Assembly (NCBI GenBank): GCA_030429345.1
Contig: JAUIFJ010000006.1
Span: 99,258-163,257 of the forward strand
DNA length: 64,000 nucleotides
Reading direction: 5' to 3'
Source of the DNA: a bacterium
Lineage (GTDB): Bacteria; CAIWAD01
In this document: positions 44,035 through 52,838 of the stretch, piece after piece
Position numbering within the stretch: the stretch's first letter is position 1
Layout of the letters: every line of letters starts with the position of its first letter
The notes under the pieces: model-generated
What the model was told of the DNA's origin: nothing
Databases searched by the model: none
What the model saw: only the letters and a program-made list of their open reading frames with translations
Made by a program: the position numbers and the translations under genes

Positions 44035-45732
44035 CTACTTGAGCAGCAACAGCTTCTGGTTGGCCTGGCCGAAAGGAGTTGTCACGCGCACCGTGTAGAA
44101 GCCGCTGGCCAGGCGGGCACCGCCGAAGGCCACGCGGCCTTCTCCGGCCGGATGTTCGCCCTCGTGCAGGAGGCCGACCCGGCGACCGGCCAGGTCGTAT
44201 ATGGCGATCGTCAGCGGCATGGAGCGTTCCAGCCGGAAGGGAATCCAGGTCTGGCCGTTGAAGGGGTTGGGACGGGCCGGCAGCAGCGCGAAGACCTGCG
44301 GCTGCATCACGCGGGATCCGTCGACCGCGACGCCCGGCAGGCCCAGCAGGCGGATGTCGTCGATGTACCAGCCTTCGGCGGTGGTGCCCGTGTCGCTGCC
44401 GAAACGGAAGGCGATGCGCACGTTCTGGCCGGCGAATTCGCGCAGATCGAAGGAGGCTTCCCGCCAGTCGTGTTCTCCGCTGTAACACGGAGTGCCGCCG
44501 GCGAAGGGATGGCTGGCCGGACTGCCGCCGCCCGACCGGTAGCGGAAGTGGGCGGGATAGTCCTCGCGCGGGGTGAGCTGAACCCAGGTGAAGCCGTCAT
44601 CGCTGCTGAGTTCGACGAACCCTCCGTCATAGGCGGAATCGGGCCAGGTGCTGGAGGTCTCCGCTTCCATGCGATGGCGAAAATGCAGCAGGGCAAACTC
44701 CGGCAGCTGCGTTTCAGGACAGATCAGCCGTCCATGAGCGCTGTCGCTGTAGTCGCCGCCGCCTGTATCACCGAACTTCCAGGCCGTCGAGGGGCTCTGG
44801 CTGTCTTCCGTGCTCAGGTGCCAGTCGTTCGCGCCCTCGTCCACGCCGAAATGGCTCCAGCCGGGAGCGCCGTCTTCCAGGTCCCAGCTTGCAAGGACCT
44901 CCCGGTTGCCGATCTGCAAGCTCAGGGCATCCTCGAACTCAAGCGAATCACAGGACAGGGCAAGCGCGATCGGAATCTCCGCCAGGGCGGGTGCCTCGGC
45001 ATCGATCAGCAGAACCAGGGGGCTGTCACACGCTCCGCTGGCACCGGCGCCCATGTCGGGGCAGGTCAGGGCATTCTCAATCCAGCTGATCCACGGACTT
45101 TCGCTGGAAGCCTGCACCACGATCCCCTCTGCGCGAAGGCTTCCCGTGTTGCGCAGAATGGGCAACAGGCTGATCTGTTCTCCCGGCTCGGCAACACCGT
45201 CCCCGTCATCGTCCTCTACGATCTGCCAGTCGTCCAGGACCAGTTCAGGACGCCCCAGGCCTTCCTGGCTCAGGATTTCCAGCGCGGTCGTCTGCCCGTC
45301 CACGCTCGTGCCCTGGAAGGCCCCCACGTAGAGGCGGGCCTCCCCCGAACCGGAGTCCGGCGCGGTCCACAGGAAGCCGGCGGTCGACTGGTTGTAGGAC
45401 GACAGCCGAATGCCGTTGGCTTCTCCCTCGGTAGAATACAGAGCCGTCCCGCTGAAGGGCGCCAGTTCACCCGCAAGCTGGGTTCCCGTTCCAAGACGAC
45501 AGGAGGCATTGAAGTTGTTGATCGAGGGGAAGCCGTTGCTCTCGATCAGCACCAGGTAGGTCGCGCCGGGTTCGTAGAGAGCCGGAAAGCCCTGGATTCC
45601 GACCGTGCCCTCCGCGCCCCCATGACAGGAGATCGCGCAGGTCTGCCGACCGGGCGCGCCGGAATAGCCGGTGAAGTTGGAGCGGGCTTCCACCAGGGAA
45701 GCCAGAAGCAGGAGCAGCAGGACAAGGCGCAC
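44035..45732 (-). CDS. Secreted choice-of-anchor-V-type protein with C-terminal sorting tail
   Basis: The 565-residue product starts at a GTG with GGAGG five bases before it, opening the signal peptide VRLVLLLLLLASLVEA. The first mature domain (SNFTGYSGAPGRQTCAISCHGGAEG, then YEPGATYLVLIESNG) matches the choice-of-anchor V/Reeler-like type. A jelly-roll segment follows in the middle (ASWDLEDGAPGWSHFG ... GWYIDDIRLLG), as in immune-inhibitor-type proteins. The tail is PARPNPFNGQTWIPF, YDLAGRRVG, KLLLLK. The CxxxCHGG block could bind metal or haem weakly, but a normal CxxCH motif is absent. Confidence 0.82.
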   Translation of the reverse strand: MRLVLLLLLLASLVEARSNFTGYSGAPGRQTCAISCHGGAEGTVGIQGFPALYEPGATYLVLIESNGFPSINNFNASCRLGTGTQLAGELAPFSGTALYSTEGEANGIRLSSYNQSTAGFLWTAPDSGSGEARLYVGAFQGTSVDGQTTALEILSQEGLGRPELVLDDWQIVEDDDGDGVAEPGEQISLLPILRNTGSLRAEGIVVQASSESPWISWIENALTCPDMGAGASGACDSPLVLLIDAEAPALAEIPIALALSCDSLEFEDALSLQIGNREVLASWDLEDGAPGWSHFGVDEGANDWHLSTEDSQSPSTAWKFGDTGGGDYSDSAHGRLICPETQLPEFALLHFRHRMEAETSSTWPDSAYDGGFVELSSDDGFTWVQLTPREDYPAHFRYRSGGGSPASHPFAGGTPCYSGEHDWREASFDLREFAGQNVRIAFRFGSDTGTTAEGWYIDDIRLLGLPGVAVDGSRVMQPQVFALLPARPNPFNGQTWIPFRLERSMPLTIAIYDLAGRRVGLLHEGEHPAGEGRVAFGGARLASGFYTVRVTTPFGQANQKLLLLK

Positions 45733-45978
45733 GGGACCTCCAGAAAAGGATGCTTGAAGGTGCGGAAGCGAAGAGTCGAATGACTTGACGCAGGACAAAG
45801 GCAACTGGGACAGAGTGGCAGTCGACCGGCATCCGTTTTCAGGATGTGCAGTACCTGGACTAGTTCTGTAGTGGTTGCCTTAGCAAGGGGGACGTGAATC
45901 GATCCCCCGGCAGCGAAGAGCGACTTCATTTGCTACCATTCGGAAAACAGCATCTGTGAGAATGAAAGACTTCGACCG

Positions 45979-48432
45979 ATGCGCTACCTCCTCCTTTCCT
46001 CCTTCTACTGCCTGGTGTCTTCCTGCAGAGCAGTCTCTGCCGAAGCTTTCTATGATCTGGAGTTCCGGCAGACGCTCCTTCCGCAGATCGAAGCGGGCTA
46101 CCGCACATTGTGTACATCGGATCTCAATCGCGACGGCCAGCAGGACATCCTGATCAGCGCCAGGGGGCAGCAGTCCCTGTGGCTTCTTCTACTACAGGAG
46201 GAAATCGGGCGTTTCCGGCCGATTCATCTGGTTGACATGCCGGCTGAAGTGCAGATCGTGCGTGCCGACGCATGGACCCATCCAGTCTCACAAGAGCCTG
46301 AAATCCTGCTCTCTACAAGCGGTTCCAGGCTACAGTACCTCCACCTGCACTCCACCGAGTTCACCGTGCTTGACAGCGCAAGCTGGCACTGGTCTCCCCA
46401 GTCCTACAGTGCGCTCGACTTTGACGGAGACGGCAGAATGGATGTCCTTGGAGCGATCCGGACCGAGGATGATACGCTTCGCATCCGGTTCCTGGAGGGT
46501 TTGCGTCCCGAGAACGAGGCTGTTGACCGGTTCAGGATGATGTGGGAGGAGGAGTGGTTCCTGCATCACTTCTTCCGCTCGACGACACGGACGCTGGACC
46601 TCTTCGACACGAACCGGGACGGATACAAGGACATCCTCTTCACGGCGGATCACACGGATGGAACTCAGCTCTATCGGATCGAGTACGACCCGGGTTCCTC
46701 GCGCTTCTCCACGGACATCGATACTATCGAAATCGACGAGTTCAGCACCATGGAGCCCTTCCGGATCGAGGTTGTGCAGTCCGAATGGAATGATGTGATC
46801 GAAGAGAAGGTGATCCTCTACGGCGGGGAGCAAGGCGAATCCCTCGACCTCCTTTCGATGGGGGAAACGGGTGCCCTGTATCTCTCGCATCGCTTCTACA
46901 TTCATTCGATCCCGGAACTCCCCTCTTCCTGGAGTCCCTCCACCGCCTTTACGATGCGGGAGGATCCAACCGGGTATCCTGCCCTGGTTCTTGACGGCTA
47001 CCCTACCCCCCGGACCGTCGTGCTGGATCTCGAATCGGAGAATTATCCATACAATGCGATGGGCTTCGGCGGCTATTCCTGGCGCGTTCCACTGGCTGTA
47101 CGACATGACAACAGGCTCACGGCCCTGTATCCGGGAGATACGAGCCTGATGCTTTATACCCTCGATTCCCGCGGAACGGACTCCCGAAGGCTGCTGCCCT
47201 TTCCGGAGTTCTCGCCCTTGTGCCTGTTCTCGCAAGTGGAAAGCGACATCCAGCTTCTTGATTTCAATGCGCAAATGCAGGACCTGCGCCTGATCGGCGC
47301 GGATCTGTATTCGCCGTGGATCACGGTGTCGAAGGTCTTCGAGGGCGGTATGCAGTATTGGTCTACAAATCCGGGAGCGGTCTTTCCCGACTTCCGTGCC
47401 GCTTTCTTCTCGGGGGGCACGGCCTTCGAGATCTGGAACGATGAGGGCCTTGACCTGCGGGAAGTCGAGTTCGGCCGGGGCTTTCCCGACTACCAGGTGG
47501 CTTTGCTGCGCCCTGGCTGGAACAACTACAGCTTCCGCTCGGGCACCTTGCCGAACACGCTGGCGATCCGGGACATCCGCGAGACCTACTACTGGACACT
47601 TCCGTTTGCGGATCCGGAGACCGGGCGAAACGAGGCCTATCTCTGGCAACCGGGCAGCGGCGTCTACAACGACCTGCTGCTGGCGGACGACGATGCGATC
47701 TGGCTGGCTGGAGAAGGCCCGGCCGAATTCGGAGCGCCCTTCATGCTTCGCTGGACCATCCCGGCAGCGGGACTGGAGGATCCGGTGATCCGCGTCTTCG
47801 AGAACGAGCTGGTCATCCATGATGAACGCAGCGGCTTTTTGCTACATGGACCCTATCCGCTTCGCCAACCAGGCGAGGCGACCATCCTGCGGCAACCCTC
47901 GGAAGCATGGATCCATGATCTGGCCCTAGCGGACCTTGATCGCGACGGGGACCTGGATCTTCTCTGCAGCGTGAAAGAGGAAGGCCTGATCCTCTACGAG
48001 CGGGAGAGCGCCGAGCTGGGTTTTCTGCCCTTCGTGACGATCGATCCGGACATTGATCCATTGCGGATCTGGACCATCGAACAGTCCGGTGACACACAGG
48101 TGGATGTGCTCGCCTGGGACGGAGAACTCCTGCATCTGGCAGGAAGTACCGAGCAACAGATACGGGACTCCCGTGTCCGGGTAGCCCACATTCATCCCAA
48201 TCCGGCCACTACCGTCGCACAATGCCGGATTCCCTGCGATGCCGATGAATTGCTGTCGATTCGGCTGTTCAATCTTCTCGGCCAGACGGTCTACCGGGAA
48301 CGGCGCGCCAGCGGGCAAGGTGGGATCATCGACCTGCAGATCCCGACCAGCTCCCTGCCCTCCGGCAAGTACTTCATGGAAGTGCGCGGACGCAAGCAGC
48401 TGCATCTCGCGCCCTTTGTCGTGCTCCGCTGA
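45979..48432 (+). CDS. Secreted FG-GAP/VCBS-repeat protein with C-terminal sorting tail
   Basis: The 817-residue product has a signal peptide (MRYLLLSSFYCLVSSCRAVSA). Calcium-loop-like repeats appear at intervals: SDLNRDGQQDILI, LDFDGDGRMDVLG, FDTNRDGYKDILF and ADLDRDGDLDLLC, consistent with an FG-GAP/VCBS beta propeller. The ending IHPNPATTVAQCRI ... LFNLLGQTVY ... LPSGKYFMEVRG is a Por-type sorting tail. It is divergent from the choice-of-anchor protein across 246 bp, in which I see no gene. Confidence 0.85.
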   Translation: MRYLLLSSFYCLVSSCRAVSAEAFYDLEFRQTLLPQIEAGYRTLCTSDLNRDGQQDILISARGQQSLWLLLLQEEIGRFRPIHLVDMPAEVQIVRADAWTHPVSQEPEILLSTSGSRLQYLHLHSTEFTVLDSASWHWSPQSYSALDFDGDGRMDVLGAIRTEDDTLRIRFLEGLRPENEAVDRFRMMWEEEWFLHHFFRSTTRTLDLFDTNRDGYKDILFTADHTDGTQLYRIEYDPGSSRFSTDIDTIEIDEFSTMEPFRIEVVQSEWNDVIEEKVILYGGEQGESLDLLSMGETGALYLSHRFYIHSIPELPSSWSPSTAFTMREDPTGYPALVLDGYPTPRTVVLDLESENYPYNAMGFGGYSWRVPLAVRHDNRLTALYPGDTSLMLYTLDSRGTDSRRLLPFPEFSPLCLFSQVESDIQLLDFNAQMQDLRLIGADLYSPWITVSKVFEGGMQYWSTNPGAVFPDFRAAFFSGGTAFEIWNDEGLDLREVEFGRGFPDYQVALLRPGWNNYSFRSGTLPNTLAIRDIRETYYWTLPFADPETGRNEAYLWQPGSGVYNDLLLADDDAIWLAGEGPAEFGAPFMLRWTIPAAGLEDPVIRVFENELVIHDERSGFLLHGPYPLRQPGEATILRQPSEAWIHDLALADLDRDGDLDLLCSVKEEGLILYERESAELGFLPFVTIDPDIDPLRIWTIEQSGDTQVDVLAWDGELLHLAGSTEQQIRDSRVRVAHIHPNPATTVAQCRIPCDADELLSIRLFNLLGQTVYRERRASGQGGIIDLQIPTSSLPSGKYFMEVRGRKQLHLAPFVVLR

Positions 48433-48492
48433 CCTGTCGTTCTTCGCGAAACGGGAGGTGCCGCTCCGGACAAGACGAAAGCCAGGAACGAG

Positions 48493-48524
48493 AAACGCCC
48501 GCCGGAAGCAACCGGCGGGCGTTT
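48493..48524. terminator. Bidirectional terminator between convergent genes
   Basis: A perfect 13-bp stem (AAACGCCCGCCGG with CCGGCGGGCGTTT) around a 6-nt loop lies between the FG-GAP gene and icd. A-rich and T-rich stem ends give short U runs in both directions. Confidence 0.85.
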
Positions 48525-48545
48525 GCAATCCTGCCTTCGGGAAAA

Positions 48546-50771
48546 CTAGCTCATCCCGTCGATGATCGCGTTCCAGGTGGCGCTTGGACGCATGGCCTTC
48601 TCCAGGGCCGACAGGTCGGGCCGGTAGTAGCCGCCGATTTCCAGGGGCTCGCCCTGGGCGGCATCCAGTTCCTGCAGGATCTTCTCTTCGGCAGCGGCCA
48701 GCTTTTCGGCCAGCGGCGCGAAGGTGGCGGCCAGCTTCTTGTCCTCGTCCTGTTCGGCCATCGCCCGGGCCCAGAACAGGCTCAGGTAGAAATGGCTGCC
48801 GCGATTGTCCAGCTGGTGCACCTTGCGCAGCGGGGACTTGCCTTCTTCCAGCACCCGGCCGATGGCCGTGTCCAGGGCCTTGGCCAGCACTCCCGCCGCC
48901 GGCTGGCTGCTGCGCGTCGCCAGGTCTTCCAGGCTGACGGCCAGGGCCAGGAACTCGCCCAGGCTGTCCCAGCGCAGGTGCCCTTCCTGCACGAACTGCT
49001 GCACATGCTTGGGCGCGCTGCCGCCGGCGCCCGTCTCGTAGAGGCCGCCTCCGGCCAGCAGGGGCACGATGGACAGCATCTTGGCGCTGGTGCCCAGTTC
49101 GAGAATCGGGAAGAGGTCCGTCAGGTAGTCGCGCAGCACATTGCCGGTGACGCTGACCGTGTCCTCCCCCTTGCGCGCGCGCTCCATGCTCAGGCGGATC
49201 GCCTCGACGGGCGGCAGAATGCGCAGGTCCAGGCCCTGGGTGTCGTGATCCTTCAGGTAGCGCTCGACCAGGGTGATCAGGTTGGCGTCATGGGCCCGGC
49301 GATTGTCCAGCCAGAAGATTGCCGGACTGCCCGTGCGGCGGGCGCGTTTGACGGCCAGGCGGACCCAGTCGCGGATCGCCACGTCCTTCGTCTGGCACAT
49401 GCGCCAGACATCGCCCTGCTCGACGCGGTGCTCGAGCAGCACGTCGCCGCCGGCATCCAGCACGCGGATCACGCCGTCGCCCGGCGCCTGGAAGGTCTTG
49501 TCGTGGCTGCCGTACTCCTCGGCCTTCTGGGCCATCAGTCCCACGTTGCTGACATTGCCCATGGTGGCCGGATCAAAGGCGCCGTGCTCGCGGCAGAAAG
49601 CCATGCATTCCTGGTATATGCCGGCGTAGCAGCGATCCGGGATCAGCGCCAGGGTGTCGGCCAGCTGGCCGTCGGGGCCCCACATCTGCCCCGAACTGCG
49701 GATCATCGCCGGCATCGAGGCGTCGATGATGATGTCGCTGGGCACATGCAGGTTGGTGATGCCGCGGTCCGAATCGACCATGGCCAACGGCGGACGCTGC
49801 TCATAGACGCTGCGCAGGTCCTGCTCCAGGGACTGCTTCTCGGCGGCCCTCAGTCCTTCCAGCTTCTTTTCCAGATCACCCACGCCCATGTTGGGATTGA
49901 AGCCCATGGAGTCCAGTTTCGCGCTGTGCTTTTCAATGAAGGGCGCGTAATACTCCCTGACCGCGCAGCCGAAGAAGACAGGGTCGCTGACTTTCATCAT
50001 GGTCGCCTTGAGGTGCAGGCTGAGCAGCAGGCCCTCGCGGCGGGCGCGCTCGATGCTCTTGCCGTAGAAGGCGCGCAGCTTGCGCAGGCTCATGCGGGAG
50101 CTGTCGATCACCTCGCCCTGCAGCAGCGGCAGGCCCTCGCGCAGCAGCACGCGCTCGCCGGAGGCGCTGGTGAATTCGATGCGCACGCTTCCTTCCCGCT
50201 GCATCACGTGGCTCAGCTCGCTGCCGTAGTAGTCGCCGTCTTCCATGTGCGCCACCCGGGAACGGGATTCGCTGCTCCAGGCGCCCATGCGATGCGGGTG
50301 GGCCTGGGCGTAGGCCTTGACCGCGCGGGCCACCCGGCGGTCGCTGTTGCCTTCGCGCAGGACCGGGTTGACAGCGCTGCCCAGCACGCGGGCATAGCGT
50401 TGACGCGTTTCCTTGTCGGCTTCGCTTTGCTCCTCCTCCGGGTAGTCCGGCAGGGCGAAGCCCTGGCCCTGCAGCTCGGCGATCGCCGCTTTCAGCTGGG
50501 GCACGGAGGCGCTGATGTTGGGCAACTTGATGATGTTGGCTTCCGGCGTCTTGGCCAGTTCGCCCAGTTCGGCCAGGTCGTCGCTCTGCTGCTGCTCCGC
50601 TTGCAGATGCTCCGGAAATGCGGCCAGGATGCGCGCCGCCAGGCTGATGTCGCGGGTTTCGACGGCCACGCCGGCGCTGCGGCTGAAGGCGCGGATGACG
50701 GGCAACAGGGACTGGGTCGCCAGGTAGGGCGCTTCGTCGGTGAAGGTATAGAGGATCTTGGGGGTCGCCAT
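48546..50771 (-). CDS. icd: Monomeric NADP-dependent isocitrate dehydrogenase
   Basis: The 741-residue enzyme oxidises isocitrate to 2-oxoglutarate in the TCA cycle. Size and motifs show the monomeric (IDH-II) type and not the common 45-kDa homodimer: [19 protein letters not shown] start, [56 protein letters not shown], and [28 protein letters not shown]. It stands alone, with no other TCA gene near, and shares a terminator region with the gene facing it. Confidence 0.96.
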   Translation of the reverse strand: MATPKILYTFTDEAPYLATQSLLPVIRAFSRSAGVAVETRDISLAARILAAFPEHLQAEQQQSDDLAELGELAKTPEANIIKLPNISASVPQLKAAIAELQGQGFALPDYPEEEQSEADKETRQRYARVLGSAVNPVLREGNSDRRVARAVKAYAQAHPHRMGAWSSESRSRVAHMEDGDYYGSELSHVMQREGSVRIEFTSASGERVLLREGLPLLQGEVIDSSRMSLRKLRAFYGKSIERARREGLLLSLHLKATMMKVSDPVFFGCAVREYYAPFIEKHSAKLDSMGFNPNMGVGDLEKKLEGLRAAEKQSLEQDLRSVYEQRPPLAMVDSDRGITNLHVPSDIIIDASMPAMIRSSGQMWGPDGQLADTLALIPDRCYAGIYQECMAFCREHGAFDPATMGNVSNVGLMAQKAEEYGSHDKTFQAPGDGVIRVLDAGGDVLLEHRVEQGDVWRMCQTKDVAIRDWVRLAVKRARRTGSPAIFWLDNRRAHDANLITLVERYLKDHDTQGLDLRILPPVEAIRLSMERARKGEDTVSVTGNVLRDYLTDLFPILELGTSAKMLSIVPLLAGGGLYETGAGGSAPKHVQQFVQEGHLRWDSLGEFLALAVSLEDLATRSSQPAAGVLAKALDTAIGRVLEEGKSPLRKVHQLDNRGSHFYLSLFWARAMAEQDEDKKLAATFAPLAEKLAAAEEKILQELDAAQGEPLEIGGYYRPDLSALEKAMRPSATWNAIIDGMS

Positions 50772-51056
50772 AGGGAGTTCCCGAGCTTCGTTTGAGGGTG
50801 TCGACAGCCCGCCAGTTTAACAATGGAAAGGCGCAGATGTTGCTACCCCGCGGATGCCGACAGACCGCCTCCGCTCGAAATCGAATCCAAATTCGATCCC
50901 CTTCCGACGGGGCCCTTCTCCACCCTGCGATTCCGATTCCGAAGGCTCGGCGAATGCATTACAATGAAGGGGAACCGGAAAGTCGGCCTGCCGGCTTCAC
51001 AAGGTCGACGGCGACCCGTGGAAGCCGGCGGACCTGTATACAAACGGGAGGATGTG

Positions 51057-51428
51057 ATGCAGCTCGGAGCGTTTTCGATCAGCCTGGCGGTCAAGGACCT
51101 GGAAGCCTCGCGGCAGTTCTACTACAAGTTCGGCTTCTCGGACAAGGGCGGCGACCCTTCCCAGGGCTGGCTCGTTCTGTCCAACGGGGACACGGTGATC
51201 GGCCTCTTCCAGGGCATGTTCGAGAAGAACATTCTGACCTTCAATCCGGGCTGGGACCAGCAGGCTCAGGCCCTGCCGGAATTCAGCGACGTGCGCGAGC
51301 TTCAGAAGAAGCTCAAGGCCGAAGGTGTGACACTCATCGAGCAAGCCGACGAAAGCGGCAGCGGCCCCGGCTATTTCACCTGCGAGGACCCGGACGGCAA
51401 TCCGATCCTCGTCGACCAGCACGTCTAG
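51057..51428 (+). CDS. VOC-superfamily (glyoxalase/bleomycin resistance-like) protein
   Basis: The 123-residue protein folds as paired beta-alpha-beta-beta-beta units: [33 protein letters not shown] and [17 protein letters not shown] near the end. The reaction is unknown; several usual metal ligands are not obvious. GGGAGG lies 7 bp before the ATG, which rules out the longer frame reaching up to 50823. The final codons are one arm of a 17-bp inverted repeat. Confidence 0.88.
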   Translation: MQLGAFSISLAVKDLEASRQFYYKFGFSDKGGDPSQGWLVLSNGDTVIGLFQGMFEKNILTFNPGWDQQAQALPEFSDVRELQKKLKAEGVTLIEQADESGSGPGYFTCEDPDGNPILVDQHV

Positions 51429-51456
51429 AGAGAATCGTCCTGGTCGACGAGGATCG
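51403..51456. repeat. Perfect 17-bp inverted repeat spanning the stop of the VOC gene
   Basis: CGATCCTCGTCGACCAG at 51403 (coding for the last residues) pairs exactly with CTGGTCGACGAGGATCG at 51440, with a 20-nt loop that contains the TAG stop. There is no U run after it. Confidence 0.85.
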
Positions 51457-51488
51457 TTGTCGATCCCTGTAGACGAGCACCCGGAAAC

Positions 51489-52466
51489 ATGAGCCATCAC
51501 CACCACCATCATCACCACGACCACGGGCACCATCATCCCGACGGGCCTCCCAACAAGGCCTTCGCCATTGGGCTGGTGCTCAACCTGGGCTTCGTGATCG
51601 TCGAGTTCGGCTATGGCGCCTGGGCGGGTTCGCTGGCCCTGGTGGCGGATGCCGGACACAACCTGAGCGACGTGCTCAGCCTGCTGCTGGCCTGGGGCGC
51701 GAGCCTGCTGGCCGGCTTCAGCAGCACGCGCAGGCGCACCTACGGCTACAGCAAGGCGACGGTCTTCGCCAGCCTGCTCAGCGCGCTGCTGCTGCTGGTG
51801 GCCCTGGGCGGCATCGCCTGGGAGGCGCTCGTGCGGCTGCGTCAGCCGGCGCCCGTGGCGGGAGGCGTCGTGATCACCGTGGCTGCCATCGGCGTGGTGA
51901 TCAACACGCTGACGGCCCTGCTCTTCGCAAAGGGCAGCAAGGAGGACCTCAACCTGCGCGGGGTCTACCTGCACATGGCGGCGGATGCCGCCGTTTCCCT
52001 GGGCGTCGTGCTCTCCGGCCTGCTGATCCTGTATACGAACTGGCTCTGGGTCGATCCGGTGGTCAGCCTGGGCATCGTCGTCGTGATCTTCGTCGGCACC
52101 TGGCACCTGCTGCGGGATTCGGCCAACTACGCCATGGACGCCGTGCCGCCGGGAATCGACCTGGACGAGATCCGCGCCCTGCTGCTCGAGCAGCCCGGCG
52201 CGACGGACATCCACGACCTGCATGTCTGGCCGCTGAGCACCACCGAGACCGCCCTCACCGTGCACCTGGTGGTGGATCACGAAGGCATCGACAACGACTT
52301 CCTGCACGGGGTCCAGCTGCAGCTGCAGCAGCGCTTCCGCATCGGCCACGCCACCATCCAGCTGGAACACCGCTCGGGACTCGACGACTGCCTGCTGCAC
52401 GACGGCAAGTGCTGGGACGTGAGACAACCTCGTCCGGGGCAAGGGAAAGGAGTACAGAATGTTTAG
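51489..52466 (+). CDS. Cation diffusion facilitator (CzcD/ZitB-type metal exporter)
   Basis: The 325-residue protein exports divalent metals such as zinc by proton antiport. The N-terminus MSHHHHHHHHDHGHHH is a run of metal-binding histidines. Six helices follow; the transport-site motifs are ALVADAGHNLSDVLSLLL (helix 2) and YLHMAADAAVSLGVVL (helix 5). The C-terminal cytosolic domain has DIHDLHVWPLST. The stop overlaps the next gene by 8 bp. Confidence 0.93.
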   Translation: MSHHHHHHHHDHGHHHPDGPPNKAFAIGLVLNLGFVIVEFGYGAWAGSLALVADAGHNLSDVLSLLLAWGASLLAGFSSTRRRTYGYSKATVFASLLSALLLLVALGGIAWEALVRLRQPAPVAGGVVITVAAIGVVINTLTALLFAKGSKEDLNLRGVYLHMAADAAVSLGVVLSGLLILYTNWLWVDPVVSLGIVVVIFVGTWHLLRDSANYAMDAVPPGIDLDEIRALLLEQPGATDIHDLHVWPLSTTETALTVHLVVDHEGIDNDFLHGVQLQLQQRFRIGHATIQLEHRSGLDDCLLHDGKCWDVRQPRPGQGKGVQNV

Positions 52467-52806
52467 GACGAAAACACCCGCAGAGGCCCAGCAGGCGCTG
52501 CGCATCGACCGCCAGGTGGACCTGGTCAGCGGCGGCCTGCTGCTGCTCTGGACCGGGCTGCTGATGCTGCTCGAGACCGGCTGGGGAACGGGCCTGACCG
52601 GCGTCGGCCTGATCCTGCTCGGCGAACAGGCGGCGCGCTGGCGCTACGGCCTGGCCTCCGACCTGTTCTGGGTGCTGGCCGGCGTGCTGCTGATCGCGGG
52701 TGGCATCTCCCTGCTCAGCGGGCTGGGGCACGGCCTGGTGGCGATCCTGCTGCTGGCCATCGGCGCCCTGCTGCTGCTGGCCGCCTTCAAGGGGCGGCAG
52801 GCCTGA
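52459..52806 (+). CDS. Small membrane protein of unknown function
   Basis: The 115-residue product has a short soluble start (MFRTKTPAEAQQALRIDRQ) and four hydrophobic segments rich in Leu and Gly (GGLLLLWTGLLMLLETG, GLTGVGLILLGEQAA, DLFWVLAGVLLIAGGISLL, LVAILLLAIGALLLL). No family was recognised. AAAGGAG precedes the ATG. Placed between the metal exporter and the channel-like gene, it probably shares their membrane context. Confidence 0.75.
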   Translation: MFRTKTPAEAQQALRIDRQVDLVSGGLLLLWTGLLMLLETGWGTGLTGVGLILLGEQAARWRYGLASDLFWVLAGVLLIAGGISLLSGLGHGLVAILLLAIGALLLLAAFKGRQA

Positions 52807-52838
52807 GGCTTCGTCCTCGAGGATCGAAAGGACCTCTC

